DNA from: Candidatus Mesenet endosymbiont of Agriotes lineatus
GTDB taxonomy: Bacteria > Pseudomonadota > Alphaproteobacteria > Rickettsiales > Anaplasmataceae
NCBI RefSeq assembly: GCF_964019585.1
Contig: NZ_OZ026454.1
Location: forward strand, 806,001 to 870,000
Length of the DNA stretch: 64,000 bases
Reading direction: 5' to 3'
This document shows, piece after piece, positions 19,536 to 29,016 of this stretch. The position numbers were made by a program, and so were the translations under genes. A model generated the notes under the pieces. The model saw nothing but the letters and a program-made list of their open reading frames with translations. It was not told the origin of the DNA and made no database searches. Position 1 is the first letter of the stretch. Each line of letters starts with the position of its first letter.

Positions 19536-20486
19536 ATGGCCTTACATGAAACAAAAATTTTAATTATAGGTTCTGGAGCGGCAGGGTACACCGCTGCAAT
19601 ATATGCTGCTCGGGCAAATTTAAATCCAACAGTTGTAACAGGCATGCAACCAGGGGGGCAGCTTACAATTACTACTGATGTTGAAAATTATCCTGGATTT
19701 GCAAGAGCTGTGCAAGGGCCGTATCTTATGGAGCAGATGAGGCTACAAGCGGAAAATGTAGGAGCAAAGGTTATAGAAGACGAAGTAAAGAATGTAGAAT
19801 GTATAGATAGTGGTGAATATAAATTTAAATCTTCTTCTTATGAAAATGAGTATTTATCCAGTGCACTTATAATTGCAACAGGGGCCGAAGCTAAATGGCT
19901 TGGAATAGAAAGCGAAGAAAAATTTAAGGGCTATGGAGTTTCAGCTTGTGCAACTTGTGATGGTGCCTTTTTTAAAAAACAAAAAGTTGCAGTGATTGGT
20001 GGAGGTAACACTGCAGTTGAAGAGGCTTTATTCTTGACTAATCATGCAAGTGAGGTTGTGCTAGTACATAGACGTGATCAACTTAGGGCTGAAAAAGTCA
20101 TGCAAGATAGGTTATTTAATAATCCGAAAATTAAAGTTATTTGGAATCACGTTGTAGAAGAAATAATTGGAGAAGAAAATCCCAAAAGGATTACAGCGAT
20201 GGTATTAAAATCTGTAAAAAATCAAGAGTTAAAGAAAATAGAAATTGACGGGGTTTTTATTGCCATTGGTCATGCCCCTAATACTCATATATTTAAAAAT
20301 TTAGTTACAACTGATGATGCTGGTTATATAGTTACTCAGCTTGGAACGACAATTACAAGTAAAGCTGGAATGTTTGCTGCTGGTGATGTGCAAGATAAAG
20401 TTTACCGTCAAGCTGTGGTTGCAGCTGGTAGTGGATGTATGGCTGCCTTGGATGCTGAAAGGTTTATTAGAGATAATACTATCTAA
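19536..20486 (+). CDS. trxB: Thioredoxin reductase
   Basis: FAD- and NADPH-dependent reductase of thioredoxin. The FAD motif [16 protein letters not shown] is at the N terminus, the redox pair is in [11 protein letters not shown], the NADPH motif is [12 protein letters not shown], and the C-terminal FAD motif is [14 protein letters not shown]. Length 316 is typical. It sits between the peroxiredoxin gene and bioB, 13 bases before the bioB start. Confidence 0.96.
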   Translation: MALHETKILIIGSGAAGYTAAIYAARANLNPTVVTGMQPGGQLTITTDVENYPGFARAVQGPYLMEQMRLQAENVGAKVIEDEVKNVECIDSGEYKFKSSSYENEYLSSALIIATGAEAKWLGIESEEKFKGYGVSACATCDGAFFKKQKVAVIGGGNTAVEEALFLTNHASEVVLVHRRDQLRAEKVMQDRLFNNPKIKVIWNHVVEEIIGEENPKRITAMVLKSVKNQELKKIEIDGVFIAIGHAPNTHIFKNLVTTDDAGYIVTQLGTTITSKAGMFAAGDVQDKVYRQAVVAAGSGCMAALDAERFIRDNTI

Positions 20487-20499
20487 TAAAGAGGTAAAT

Positions 20500-21441
20500 G
20501 TGAAAAAGGAGTGGAGTTTTGCTGAAGCAGATCATATTTTTAATCTTCCATTTTTTGAATTGATCTATAAAGTACAAACTATACACAGACAGCATTTTGA
20601 TCCTAGAAAAATACAAGTTAGTACGCTCTTAAGTGTTAAAACAGGGAGCTGCCCGGAAAATTGCTCTTATTGTCCACAATCGGCACATTATCAAACTGGA
20701 CTACAGAAAGAACCTTTGCTCGAAGTTGTTGAAGTAATTGAAGCAGCAAAACGTGCAAAGGCAGCTGGAAGTACTCGTTTTTGTATGGGTGCGGCTTGGC
20801 GTGGTCCACGCTATCAAGATTTAGAAATTGTGTGTAAGATGGTCAAAGAAGTAAAAAAGTTGGGTCTTGAGACTTGCGCAACTCTTGGACTATTAAAACC
20901 TAATCAAGCTGATGTGCTCAAAGAGGCTGGTTTAGATTTTTACAATCATAATATTGATACATCTGAAGAGTATTATGATAAAATTATAACAACGCGTACA
21001 TTTCAGGATAGATTAGATACACTTAAATGCGTGCGTGCATCTGGTATTAAAGTTTGCTGTGGTGGCATTATTGGTATGGGTGAGACTAATGAAGATAGGG
21101 TAAAGATGCTGGTTATTCTTGCTAATTTGGATGAACCTCCAGAGTCTGTACCGATTAATATGCTTATCAAAATTCCTGGAACTCCCCTTGAAAATGCAGC
21201 TGATGTAGATTCATTTGATTTTATACGTACTATTGGAGTAGCAAGAACTATAATGCCAAAATCATACATTCGTCTTTCAGCTGGACGGGAAAAAATGTCA
21301 GATGAACTGCAAGCACTCTGCTTTCTTGCTGGTGCAAATTCAATTTTTTATGGAGAGAAGTTACTTACTACTCAAAATCCAGTGCCTGAGAAAGATAATT
21401 ATTTATTCCAGAAGTTAGGACTACAGAAGCTGCAGCATTGA
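20500..21441 (+). CDS. bioB: Biotin synthase
   Basis: Radical SAM enzyme that inserts sulfur into dethiobiotin, the last step of biotin synthesis. The radical-SAM cysteines C51, C55 and C58 lie in [15 protein letters not shown], and later motifs [10 protein letters not shown] and YNHNIDTS are conserved. I chose the GTG at 20500, with AAAGAGG eight bases upstream, because it gives a normal 313-residue protein. A longer ORF from 20341 would run through trxB. It depends on Fe-S clusters from the isc system. Confidence 0.95.
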   Translation: MKKEWSFAEADHIFNLPFFELIYKVQTIHRQHFDPRKIQVSTLLSVKTGSCPENCSYCPQSAHYQTGLQKEPLLEVVEVIEAAKRAKAAGSTRFCMGAAWRGPRYQDLEIVCKMVKEVKKLGLETCATLGLLKPNQADVLKEAGLDFYNHNIDTSEEYYDKIITTRTFQDRLDTLKCVRASGIKVCCGGIIGMGETNEDRVKMLVILANLDEPPESVPINMLIKIPGTPLENAADVDSFDFIRTIGVARTIMPKSYIRLSAGREKMSDELQALCFLAGANSIFYGEKLLTTQNPVPEKDNYLFQKLGLQKLQH

Positions 21442-21459
21442 GATTTTTTTAAGGTTTTT

Positions 21460-22618
21460 ATGTATGAGCTGTACTGTAAACATTGCAATACGCTAAAAGG
21501 TGAAGGTAAATATAGGCAGCTACCAAAGGAAATTGTCGATAGAAAGTTCATCGATTTCTCTACAAATGATTATCTTGGCCTAAGTAAGTCAAAAGTGCTG
21601 TTTGCAGCAGCAAAACTTGCCGGAGAAAAGTTTGGGGTGGGATCTACTGGTTCTAGGTTGCTTTCAGGTAACAAAAAAATATTTGAGGAGTTTGAGAGTC
21701 AAATTGCCAAAGATAAAAAAACTGAGTCAGCTCTTATCTTAAACTCAGGATTTCAAGCTAATATTGCAGTACTTGCTAGTTTATTGGATCAGTCTGTACT
21801 GGGAAGCAAGCCTATTGTTTTTTTTGACAAATTAAATCACGCAAGTCTATACCAAGCTGTGTTTTTAAGCAAAGCTGAACTTATACGCTATCAGCACAAC
21901 GATATGGATCATTTAAATAGTTTACTTGTGAAGTTTAAAGATGACTTGAGAGCAAAGTTTATCGTTACCGAAACTATTTTTGGTATGGATGGGAATGTTG
22001 TACCAATAGATATAGTTTTTGCTTTGAGTAGAGAACATAAGGCTTTTTTATATTTAGATGAGGCACATGCAACAGGTATTGTGGGTAATAGAGGATATGG
22101 TTTATCTACAAAAATCAACCTTAGTGAAATTCCACATTTAGTTTTAGGTACTTTTAGTAAAGCTTTAGGGTGCTTTGGTGCATACGTTGCATGTTCTGAG
22201 ATTATAAAAGATTATCTTATTAACAAATGCTCAGGATTTATCTACTCAACATCGCTCTCGCCAATGATAATTGGAGCTGCAGCTAAAGCTTGGAGCTTAG
22301 TGCAAGATCTTGATAATGAGCGCCAAAATCTGGCTTTAAAGGCTGAGAATGTAAGAAAAAGATTAAAGGAGCTTGGGTATAATACGGGCAACTCCACTAC
22401 ACATATCATACCAATAATTCTTGGTGATGAGAATATGGCTATGGCTGCAAAAGCGGAGCTTTTAAAACAAGGATTTATTGTATCTGCTGTGCGCCCCCCC
22501 TACTGTGCCACCAGGAACATCTAGATTGCGCATTGCACTGAATGTAAGTCATAGTAAGGGTGATTTAGACCACCTAATATGCGCTCTTAAACAGATTTTA
22601 GTTTCTAAATTTTTCTAG
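21460..22618 (+). CDS. bioF: 8-amino-7-oxononanoate synthase, frameshifted in a C run near the 3' end
   Basis: PLP enzyme that joins pimeloyl-ACP and alanine in biotin synthesis. Motifs [20 protein letters not shown] and the PLP lysine in LGTFSKALG are intact. The open frame ends early at 22524 after a run of seven C (22494-22500), giving 354 residues. One C fewer would restore the family's C-terminal motif [17 protein letters not shown] and extend the protein to a TAG at 22616-22618 (about 385 residues). As written, the last 40 or so residues are lost, so activity is doubtful unless slippage or a sequencing error is involved. Confidence 0.85.
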
Positions 22619-22639
22619 TTATTTTATATATATAAAAAA

Positions 22640-23383
22640 ATGCACATACAAAAAAACTTCAATAGAGCAAGTTCTTCTTACGACAGTGTAGCCTTTGTGC
22701 AAAAAAAATGTGCTGCAAAGTTAGTTAATATTTTGACAAATTATTTCCCTGAATTTCATCCACAGTCTATTTTAGACTTAGGAGCTGGTACAGGATACAT
22801 TCCAGAAATTTTGCTAAAAAGTTTCCCAAAAAGTAAATATGCTTTAAATGATATCTCACTTAATATGCTTACAAAAGCAAAGAAGAAATTGATAGAGTAT
22901 GAAAAGATACGTTTCATTTTAGGTGATATGGAGGTACGAAATTTTGGTTTTTATGATCTTACTATTTCAAATCTAGCATTTCAGTGGGTAAATAATTTAA
23001 AAGATATGATAGAAAGAGCATATAAAAATTCAAGTGTTTTAGCTTTTTCCTGCCCACTAGACGGTACATTTGATGAATGGTCTAAAATTTTTATAGAACT
23101 CTCATTGCCTGTTCCAACTTATCAATATCCACTTAAACAAGAATTAGAAAATCATCTGCTTGCTTTAAAACCAGAAAAATATTTTTTTGATTCACAGGAA
23201 TTTATATTGGAATTTGCAAATGCAAGTGAGTTTATTAAATATCTAAAAAATTTAGGGGCAAACCAAGGTAGCAAAGTAATCCTTCCTTCTGACTTAAAAC
23301 AAGTTATTAAAACATATACAGATAAAATTAATATCACTTATAAAGTATTTTTTGGAATTCTAAGTAAATGCAAATCTTTATAA
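22640..23383 (+). CDS. bioC: Malonyl-ACP O-methyltransferase
   Basis: SAM-dependent methyltransferase that primes pimeloyl-ACP synthesis by methylating malonyl-ACP. The N terminus FNRASSSYDSVAFVQ and the SAM motif I LDLGAGTGYIPEIL fit BioC, and position between bioF and bioD strengthens the call. Length 247 is typical. It overlaps bioD by 16 bases. BioC normally needs an esterase (BioH or an alternative) to remove the methyl group; none is visible in the cluster. Confidence 0.87.
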   Translation: MHIQKNFNRASSSYDSVAFVQKKCAAKLVNILTNYFPEFHPQSILDLGAGTGYIPEILLKSFPKSKYALNDISLNMLTKAKKKLIEYEKIRFILGDMEVRNFGFYDLTISNLAFQWVNNLKDMIERAYKNSSVLAFSCPLDGTFDEWSKIFIELSLPVPTYQYPLKQELENHLLALKPEKYFFDSQEFILEFANASEFIKYLKNLGANQGSKVILPSDLKQVIKTYTDKINITYKVFFGILSKCKSL

Positions 23384-23967
23384 CTGGAACCGATACAAAT
23401 GTCGGTAAGACCCTTATAAGCAGCTGGATTTGCTTGCATACTGGATATTCATATTTTAAACCCATTCAGACAGGGGTAGATAAAGACAGTGATGTAGTAA
23501 GTAAACTAGCTAATACTAACATCTATGAGGAAAGTTATATTTATAAAAGTCCTCTATCACCACATCTTGCAGCTTCGTTAGAAAACGGCAGTATTGATAT
23601 TAGCAGAATCAATTTGCCTAAAGAGCGTAACTTAATTGTAGAAGGTGCTGGTGGAATTCTTGTACCCATTGATCAAACCACATTTATGGTTGATTTAATC
23701 AAAAAGCTTAACATTCCTGTGATTTTAGTTGCTCGTTCTACTCTTGGTACAATTAACCACACATTACTTAGCTTGGAGGCATTGCGCACACGAAGTATCT
23801 CTATTTTAGGGGTAATTTTAAATGGGCCACATAATCAAGATAATCTTAATGCCGTAGAATTCTATGGCAAAGTACAAGTATTAGCTTCAGTTCCTAAATT
23901 ACAAGAAGTAAGTAAGAAGTCTCTAATGCAATTACCACTGCCAGATTGCTTAAAAAGTACAATTTAA
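23368..23967 (+). CDS. bioD: Dethiobiotin synthetase
   Basis: ATP-dependent enzyme that closes the ureido ring to give dethiobiotin. The P-loop GTDTNVGKTLIS is at the N terminus, the diaminopelargonate-binding segment YFKPIQTGVDKDSD follows, and VEGAGGILVP is conserved. Length 199 is slightly short but complete. It overlaps the end of bioC and ends the biotin row; bioA is missing from the window. Confidence 0.94.
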   Translation: MQIFITGTDTNVGKTLISSWICLHTGYSYFKPIQTGVDKDSDVVSKLANTNIYEESYIYKSPLSPHLAASLENGSIDISRINLPKERNLIVEGAGGILVPIDQTTFMVDLIKKLNIPVILVARSTLGTINHTLLSLEALRTRSISILGVILNGPHNQDNLNAVEFYGKVQVLASVPKLQEVSKKSLMQLPLPDCLKSTI

Positions 23968-24106
23968 TTATAATCACATAATAAAAAAGAAAAATTGAAA
24001 ATGTTAAAAAGAATTTTATTATTTTGTTAAATAGAATTCTCTGAGTTATTATTTATTCTGATCTTATCTTTCAATCTTTCTTTTCGACCTTTTATTGTTT
24101 TTAGTG

Positions 24107-24396
24107 CCAATCTGGAGAGAAAGCACGTGTACAACATCAGAGAGAGGAGCGTTTTTAGCCCTTTTCACGGATTCCCACCATGAGAGGACTACCAATTGAT
24201 AGTTGGAAGCGCTATAGTCGTATGTTTTTAAGCATATGACCACAAGGGTATCAATCTTGTTTTAAGAAAAAATCTTAAAATAGCTAAAACTATTCAGTAG
24301 GTCGCCAAAGATCCTATTCAATATATTCAGATCTTTTTTTCCTATACATCTGCCACTTCAAAGGCCGCCTCTACAGCCTCAATCTCTCCAGATTGG
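24107..24396. ncRNA. Candidate structured RNA or repeat bounded by 14-bp inverted repeats
   Basis: A 290-bp element in a 543-base gene-free gap. It is bounded by perfect 14-base inverted repeats (CCAATCTGGAGAGA at 24107-24120, its complement at 24383-24396). Inside are smaller stems: GTCGTATG/CATATGAC, TTTTAAGA/TCTTAAAA, CCAAT/GTTGG nested in GACTA/TAGTC, and AAAGATC/GATCTTT followed by seven T. The G+C content is visibly above the surroundings, as expected for an RNA gene in an AT-rich genome. It does not match the motifs of tmRNA, RNase P RNA, 6S or SRP RNA that I know. No target-site duplication is seen, but a short transposon-like repeat is an alternative. A 66-codon open frame without ATG runs on the minus strand (24064-24261). 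Confidence 0.4.
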
Positions 24397-24510
24397 TATC
24401 CCCATTATATGCAATACCTCAAAATCTATGGAAGCAAAAAAATAGCAAATATTTTTAATCCTTTTAAAATCCATTTTTATTTAAGTATATAAGGTGAGAG
24501 AAACCTCACC

Positions 24511-25983
24511 TTACATTAATTTTATGCAGTGCGCTTGTTGTTTTACAGGTTCTGCTGTAATTTTATCTAGTTGAGGTGCTGATACATTATCTGTAGTACT
24601 AACACCAACAACTTCGTACTTTGAAAGTAATGCCATAGTATTTGTATGACCACCTTGAGTTGCAAGATCTAAAGCTGTCTCCCCATTATCATCTTTAATA
24701 TTAACATCTACATTGTGTTCTAAAAGCAATTCTACAATATTTTGTCTACCACCTCTAGCAGCATAATGTAAGGCTGTTCTACCCTTATCATCTTTAATAT
24801 TAACATCTACTCCATGCTTTAGAAACAACCCTACAACATCTTTGTTGTTATTCAATCTGATAACCTGGTGAAAAGCTACTATCTCCTTACTATTATTAGC
24901 AGCATTAGCATCTACATTGTGTTCTAAAAGATACTTTACCTTATCTATCTCCCCATAGCCGGTACTATAGTTGGCAGCATACCGTAAAGGTCCTACTCCA
25001 TAATTTTTAATATCTGCCTTATTTATTATCCCACTTTTAAGAAGAAGTTCTAGAGTTTTTACATCACTACGAAATAAAACTTCTATAATAGAAGTAGAAT
25101 TCATCTTGCTTTTAAACAACTCTAGAACTTCTTTGTTACCACACTGGGCAACACATCTCAAAGCTTCTGCTATATAGCAATCACCTACTCCTTTGTCTAA
25201 AAGCAACTCTACAACTTCTTTGTTACCACACTGGGCAGCACAGTTCAAAGCTTCTCCTATATAGTAATCACCTACTCCTTTGTCTAAAAGCAACTGTATA
25301 ATTTCCTTACGACCGATTTTGGCAGCACTTTCTAAAGCTTCTCCTATATATTTAGCATCCACTACTTTGTCTAAGAGCAACTGTACAATTTCTTTATGAT
25401 CATCTGCAGCAGCAAAGAGTAAAGCTTTTCCTTTAGAGTCAGCACCTACTCCTTTGTCTAAAAGCAACTCTACAACTTCTTTGTTACCACACTGGGCAGC
25501 ACAGTTCAAAGCTTCTGCTATATAGTAATCACCTACTGCTTTGTCTAAGAGCAACTGTACAATTTCTTTATGATCGAAGTAGGCAGCATTTTCTAAAGCT
25601 TTTACTATAAAGTATATACTTACCTTTGTGTCTAGAAGCAATTGTACAATTTTTTTATGATTCCTGTGGGCAGCGCTTTTTAAAGCTTCCCCTATATATT
25701 TAGTATCTACTCCTTTTTCTAAAAGCAACTCTACGATTTCTTTATGATCATCTGCAGCAGCAAAGAGTAAAGCTTTTCCTTTAGAGTCAGCATCTACCCC
25801 TTTGTTTAAAATTGACTTTAGAGTCTCTATACGATTGCTGTAATCAGCAGCTTGCGAATTTGTACTCAATATATTATCAATATCTGCTCCCAATTTTATG
25901 AGCAATCTTGCTATAGTTATATGTCCTTTGCGAGCAGCCCAGCGTAATAAGCTTTTACGAATTTTTTTAATCCAGTTAAACAT
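24511..25983 (-). CDS. Ankyrin-repeat protein with near-identical internal repeats
   Basis: A 490-residue protein made almost wholly of ankyrin-like repeats of 32-33 residues. The central repeats (about residues 60-285) are unusual: units such as EALNCAAQCGNKEVVELLL and KALLFAAADDHKEIV recur nearly unchanged. The C-terminal repeats (about 360-450) follow the classic pattern GRTALHYAARGGRQNIVELL. The last 40 residues are a polar tail. No signal peptide or membrane segment. Ankyrin proteins of this group are often secreted into the host by type IV secretion, but no signal can be shown here. The start is preceded by AAGGGGGAAAA. Confidence 0.88.
   Translation of the reverse strand: MFNWIKKIRKSLLRWAARKGHITIARLLIKLGADIDNILSTNSQAADYSNRIETLKSILNKGVDADSKGKALLFAAADDHKEIVELLLEKGVDTKYIGEALKSAAHRNHKKIVQLLLDTKVSIYFIVKALENAAYFDHKEIVQLLLDKAVGDYYIAEALNCAAQCGNKEVVELLLDKGVGADSKGKALLFAAADDHKEIVQLLLDKVVDAKYIGEALESAAKIGRKEIIQLLLDKGVGDYYIGEALNCAAQCGNKEVVELLLDKGVGDCYIAEALRCVAQCGNKEVLELFKSKMNSTSIIEVLFRSDVKTLELLLKSGIINKADIKNYGVGPLRYAANYSTGYGEIDKVKYLLEHNVDANAANNSKEIVAFHQVIRLNNNKDVVGLFLKHGVDVNIKDDKGRTALHYAARGGRQNIVELLLEHNVDVNIKDDNGETALDLATQGGHTNTMALLSKYEVVGVSTTDNVSAPQLDKITAEPVKQQAHCIKLM
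25120..25800 (-). repeat. Tandem ~96-99-bp repeats inside the ankyrin gene
   Basis: Nucleotide repeats of about 96-99 bp, each encoding one ankyrin unit, are almost identical in several places. The blocks around 25200-25260 and 25470-25530, and those around 25395-25440 and 25745-25795, share long stretches. This indicates recent duplication or gene conversion within the gene. Confidence 0.8.
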
Positions 25984-26153
25984 TTTTCCCCCTTAAATAA
26001 CTATAAAATTATTACATATTTTATTATAATAGTCAATTAATAATACTTTTATTTTTATACAATATTCATAATATTTTAATAATTAAGATTGCATTTTCTC
26101 ATATGAAGATAGCTTAAATTCTAGTATTAATCTACAAATATTGAGATATACCC

Positions 26154-28931
26154 TTATAACCATTCTTCAGTACGTTCTAAATGCTTATCTTTTAAAGGCC
26201 TTTTAAAACTATAAGATGCAGTAAATGGTACGTTTTCATTCAAGAAGTTGGAAAGGAAGCCTTTTATATTAGTAGAAAGAAATCGCATGATTTCTTCATG
26301 GTTTTCAATAGTAAAAACTTCTGCTTGATTGCCATCAAACTTCCAATACATCAGCTCTTTGATTTCCTTATTCATCGAATGCATTGCCGTTATAGCTTGA
26401 AGTATCAGCTGTGGTGAGAAAAACATTTCTACATCGCTTTGTGTTGGCAGGGAACCGGTTTTATAGTCTATAATTGCAATACTTCTATCTAATAAATGTT
26501 CTATTCTATCACATTTTGCTCTGATAGTAATTTTCTCAGATAGTGGCCAAGAAAAAGCCTTTTCCACTTCTACAATACTGGAGTTTTTCCTTCTTTCCAT
26601 ATCCAATTTAAAAAAATCTTTAGCTATTTTTTGAAATTTTGGCCACCATATGGACTGTATGCTAGGAAAGTTCATATATTTATGGGCAATATTAAACAAT
26701 GCCTCATAACTATTATTTTTAGATAGTAAATATTTTTCAAAAATTTTATGAATAGTAATGCCAAAATGCATTATCGTTGGTCTAAAATTTAATTCTCTCA
26801 GTGGCTTAAGATCTAAGATATATTCAGCGTAGAATGAATATGGATTGCGAATTAACTTCTCTACCGCAGTGGATGAGAGCGTTTGTAATTTTTTTAATCT
26901 TACATCTACAGGTGGTTTAGGTTTTGGTCTACTGCATGGAATGACTAAATCAGGCTTAGTTAGTAACTTAAGCCACTCCCTAAACGGTTGCTTGCTTAAA
27001 GCATTACCATTTTTTCTTATTAACATCTCTAACCGTTGTAAAAACAAAGGTTTTCTATTTACTCCACTTACTCCCTTTACGGATCTGGTAATATAGACTT
27101 TTTCTGCATGCATCAGGTTATAAAGAATATATTGAAAATAGCCAATCTGAGTAGAAGGCAGTCCTATTTGTCTACGTATAAGTGGGCTTAGTAATGGATT
27201 TTGAAAATCTGGGGGAAAGTATCCCTCATTGAAGTTTGTCAGTATTACAACTTTATTCTTATGCAAACTGAATCTATGCAGATGATTTTGTGTAGAAGAA
27301 AACTTGTTTTGCAGCAGTAAACTCAGTATTTTTTGATATAGCTCTAATGTGTTTATTTCTACTCTCTCACATTCTCTTATTAGGGTAATCATGAAATCGC
27401 TAAGCTCATTACCTAACTGCAGAAATTGTGATAATTTCTGTGCACATTCAACGTGAGCTTTTGCTATTTCCGAGATATTATGATTTATATTGCTAATTAG
27501 AGATGCAAAGCTGAGTTCTACTTTCCTAAAAAAAGCAGATATTTCTAAATCATTGTAACTATCAGTACCTTTTCTTATTTCCTCAATCCCCATTTGATTA
27601 AGATTGCGCAGAATTTTAATTTCAAAATCAGCTAAAATTTTATTGTATTCATCTTTAGGATATCCTAGATCAATAAATGGATGTTTGAGTAACGAAAGGA
27701 GCTCTACACTACCCCAGTTTGATGTAAGTATATCTAAAATATATAATAAAAAAGTTATATAAAGATAATAATTATTAGTAGCTGATTCCTCATTGAGTAA
27801 AGAATTAACACGTTTAGATAGCAGCTTATCACTAACAAATAACGATACATTTTCAAGATTTTCATTTTTGATTATCATTAAAATAATTTGTGCTTCTTCC
27901 TCTTGCGACTTACAAGTGATAATTTCAAAATTACTGTCTTCTTTTGCATTGAAATCGTATAGATTTTTGCTTAAATCAAACGCATATTCAATCAATTTAT
28001 TGCCTATTTTAGGTGCAGCAGTTAGATATTGTACGTCTTCTCTACTGGCACCAATGTAGTCCAAAAGCCCCTTTAAGCAGTACCCATGATGTTCTTCATT
28101 TATTCTACTCCATTCCTCTTCTTTCATGCGTAGATCTAAATTTGGCAGCACAATTAAGCCAAATTCTAGATTGTAAATAGTTTTGATTAAGGTATGACAG
28201 ATCCTAGATGGGTGAATTCCGGCAAAGATAACATGTTCATCTTTATTAGACCTCTTTCGAAACTCTACTTCTGCGGACAATTGCTTCGTCGCTCCGGCAC
28301 TCAAATCCTCATGTATATCTAATACATTCCGGTTTTCCGTTCCGTATGCTCCTAGCCCTTGTCTCTCACAAGCGAATTTTGAAAGAGGTCTATTATATAT
28401 ATTATTTATATAGTTATTTTTATGCTCTAAAGGATCGATTTCATCTTGTAAAATATTGCTCCAAGCTTGTGCAAATTCAGATAAAAACCTGCTTTGCCAA
28501 TGCTCGGTAAAATCATCCAGGCCTAGATTATGTAAAGCAGATATTGGTATTTGGTTATGCTGAAGTTCATCTAGCAGTGAGGTGAGATTATGCACGACAC
28601 TAATTGGCAAATTTTCTTTATTATCCCTATTCCATTTTATTATAAATTCAGTGAGCAAAAGAATTCGCCTTGTAGGGGAGGTAACTTTTACCTTATCAAC
28701 ATTTAATATTAGATATTCCTCATCTATATTTTCAAATGAAACGATATTTGGCAAAATAACAGTTTTTTTATGTTTTTTAAATGCATCAAACAGCAGTGGT
28801 ATATCTGCTTTATAAGGTACAACTATCTTAAGATCTGAAATCTCCAGCAGTTCATATTTAGCAAATATATAATCTACCAGCGCTGGGAAGAAAGGTTCAT
28901 CTGTTGTAAAAATTTTGTTTTTCAGCTTAAT
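26154..28931 (-). CDS. addB: AddB-type double-strand break repair nuclease
   Basis: Subunit of an AddAB-like helicase-nuclease for recombinational repair. The C-terminal PD-(D/E)XK nuclease is visible (KCDRIEHLLDRSIAIIDYKTG, then QLILQA). A coding-like N terminus (IFTTDEPFFPALVDYIF, KIVVPYKADIPLLFDAF) extends the frame to 28931, where the first codon after an in-frame TGA is ATT. The first conventional candidate is a TTG at 28754, giving 866 residues but cutting off the conserved first strand. Initiation at a rare ATT, or a small frameshift from the nearby ATG-initiated frame, is possible. The full frame gives about 925 residues. It also carries a 48-codon in-frame insertion (28248-28391). 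Confidence 0.85.
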   Translation of the reverse strand: MKLKNKIFTTDEPFFPALVDYIFAKYELLEISDLKIVVPYKADIPLLFDAFKKHKKTVILPNIVSFENIDEEYLILNVDKVKVTSPTRRILLLTEFIIKWNRDNKENLPISVVHNLTSLLDELQHNQIPISALHNLGLDDFTEHWQSRFLSEFAQAWSNILQDEIDPLEHKNNYINNIYNRPLSKFACERQGLGAYGTENRNVLDIHEDLSAGATKQLSAEVEFRKRSNKDEHVIFAGIHPSRICHTLIKTIYNLEFGLIVLPNLDLRMKEEEWSRINEEHHGYCLKGLLDYIGASREDVQYLTAAPKIGNKLIEYAFDLSKNLYDFNAKEDSNFEIITCKSQEEEAQIILMIIKNENLENVSLFVSDKLLSKRVNSLLNEESATNNYYLYITFLLYILDILTSNWGSVELLSLLKHPFIDLGYPKDEYNKILADFEIKILRNLNQMGIEEIRKGTDSYNDLEISAFFRKVELSFASLISNINHNISEIAKAHVECAQKLSQFLQLGNELSDFMITLIRECERVEINTLELYQKILSLLLQNKFSSTQNHLHRFSLHKNKVVILTNFNEGYFPPDFQNPLLSPLIRRQIGLPSTQIGYFQYILYNLMHAEKVYITRSVKGVSGVNRKPLFLQRLEMLIRKNGNALSKQPFREWLKLLTKPDLVIPCSRPKPKPPVDVRLKKLQTLSSTAVEKLIRNPYSFYAEYILDLKPLRELNFRPTIMHFGITIHKIFEKYLLSKNNSYEALFNIAHKYMNFPSIQSIWWPKFQKIAKDFFKLDMERRKNSSIVEVEKAFSWPLSEKITIRAKCDRIEHLLDRSIAIIDYKTGSLPTQSDVEMFFSPQLILQAITAMHSMNKEIKELMYWKFDGNQAEVFTIENHEEIMRFLSTNIKGFLSNFLNENVPFTASYSFKRPLKDKHLERTEEWL
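28248..28391. mobile_element. Palindromic/MITE-like element inserted in frame in addB
   Basis: 144 bp bounded by inverted ends AGACCTCTTTC / GAAAGAGGTCT and flanked on both sides by ATT, consistent with a 3-bp target duplication. Total insertion is 147 bp = 49 codons, so addB stays in frame. The encoded peptide starts with NRPLSKFACERQGLGAYG and ends with AEVEFRKRS, and is richer in G+C than addB. Protein-coding palindromic elements of this kind have been described in Wolbachia and Rickettsia. The ends resemble those of the transposon at 60585-61483. Confidence 0.8.
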
Positions 28932-29016
28932 TCACACTGCATTTACTTTAGGTAATTTTACATTATAAAACCTGCACTAACAATTTAAACTCAAAGTTTG
29001 CTTGAGAAACATTTAT

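Noticed and set aside
20341-20499. Upstream extension of the bioB reading frame
   Set aside because: It runs inside trxB in another frame; the GTG at 20500 has a good ribosome site and gives the normal length.
24107-24396. tmRNA, RNase P RNA, 6S RNA or SRP RNA
   Set aside because: None of the conserved core motifs of these RNAs could be found on either strand, and the length does not fit 6S or SRP RNA.
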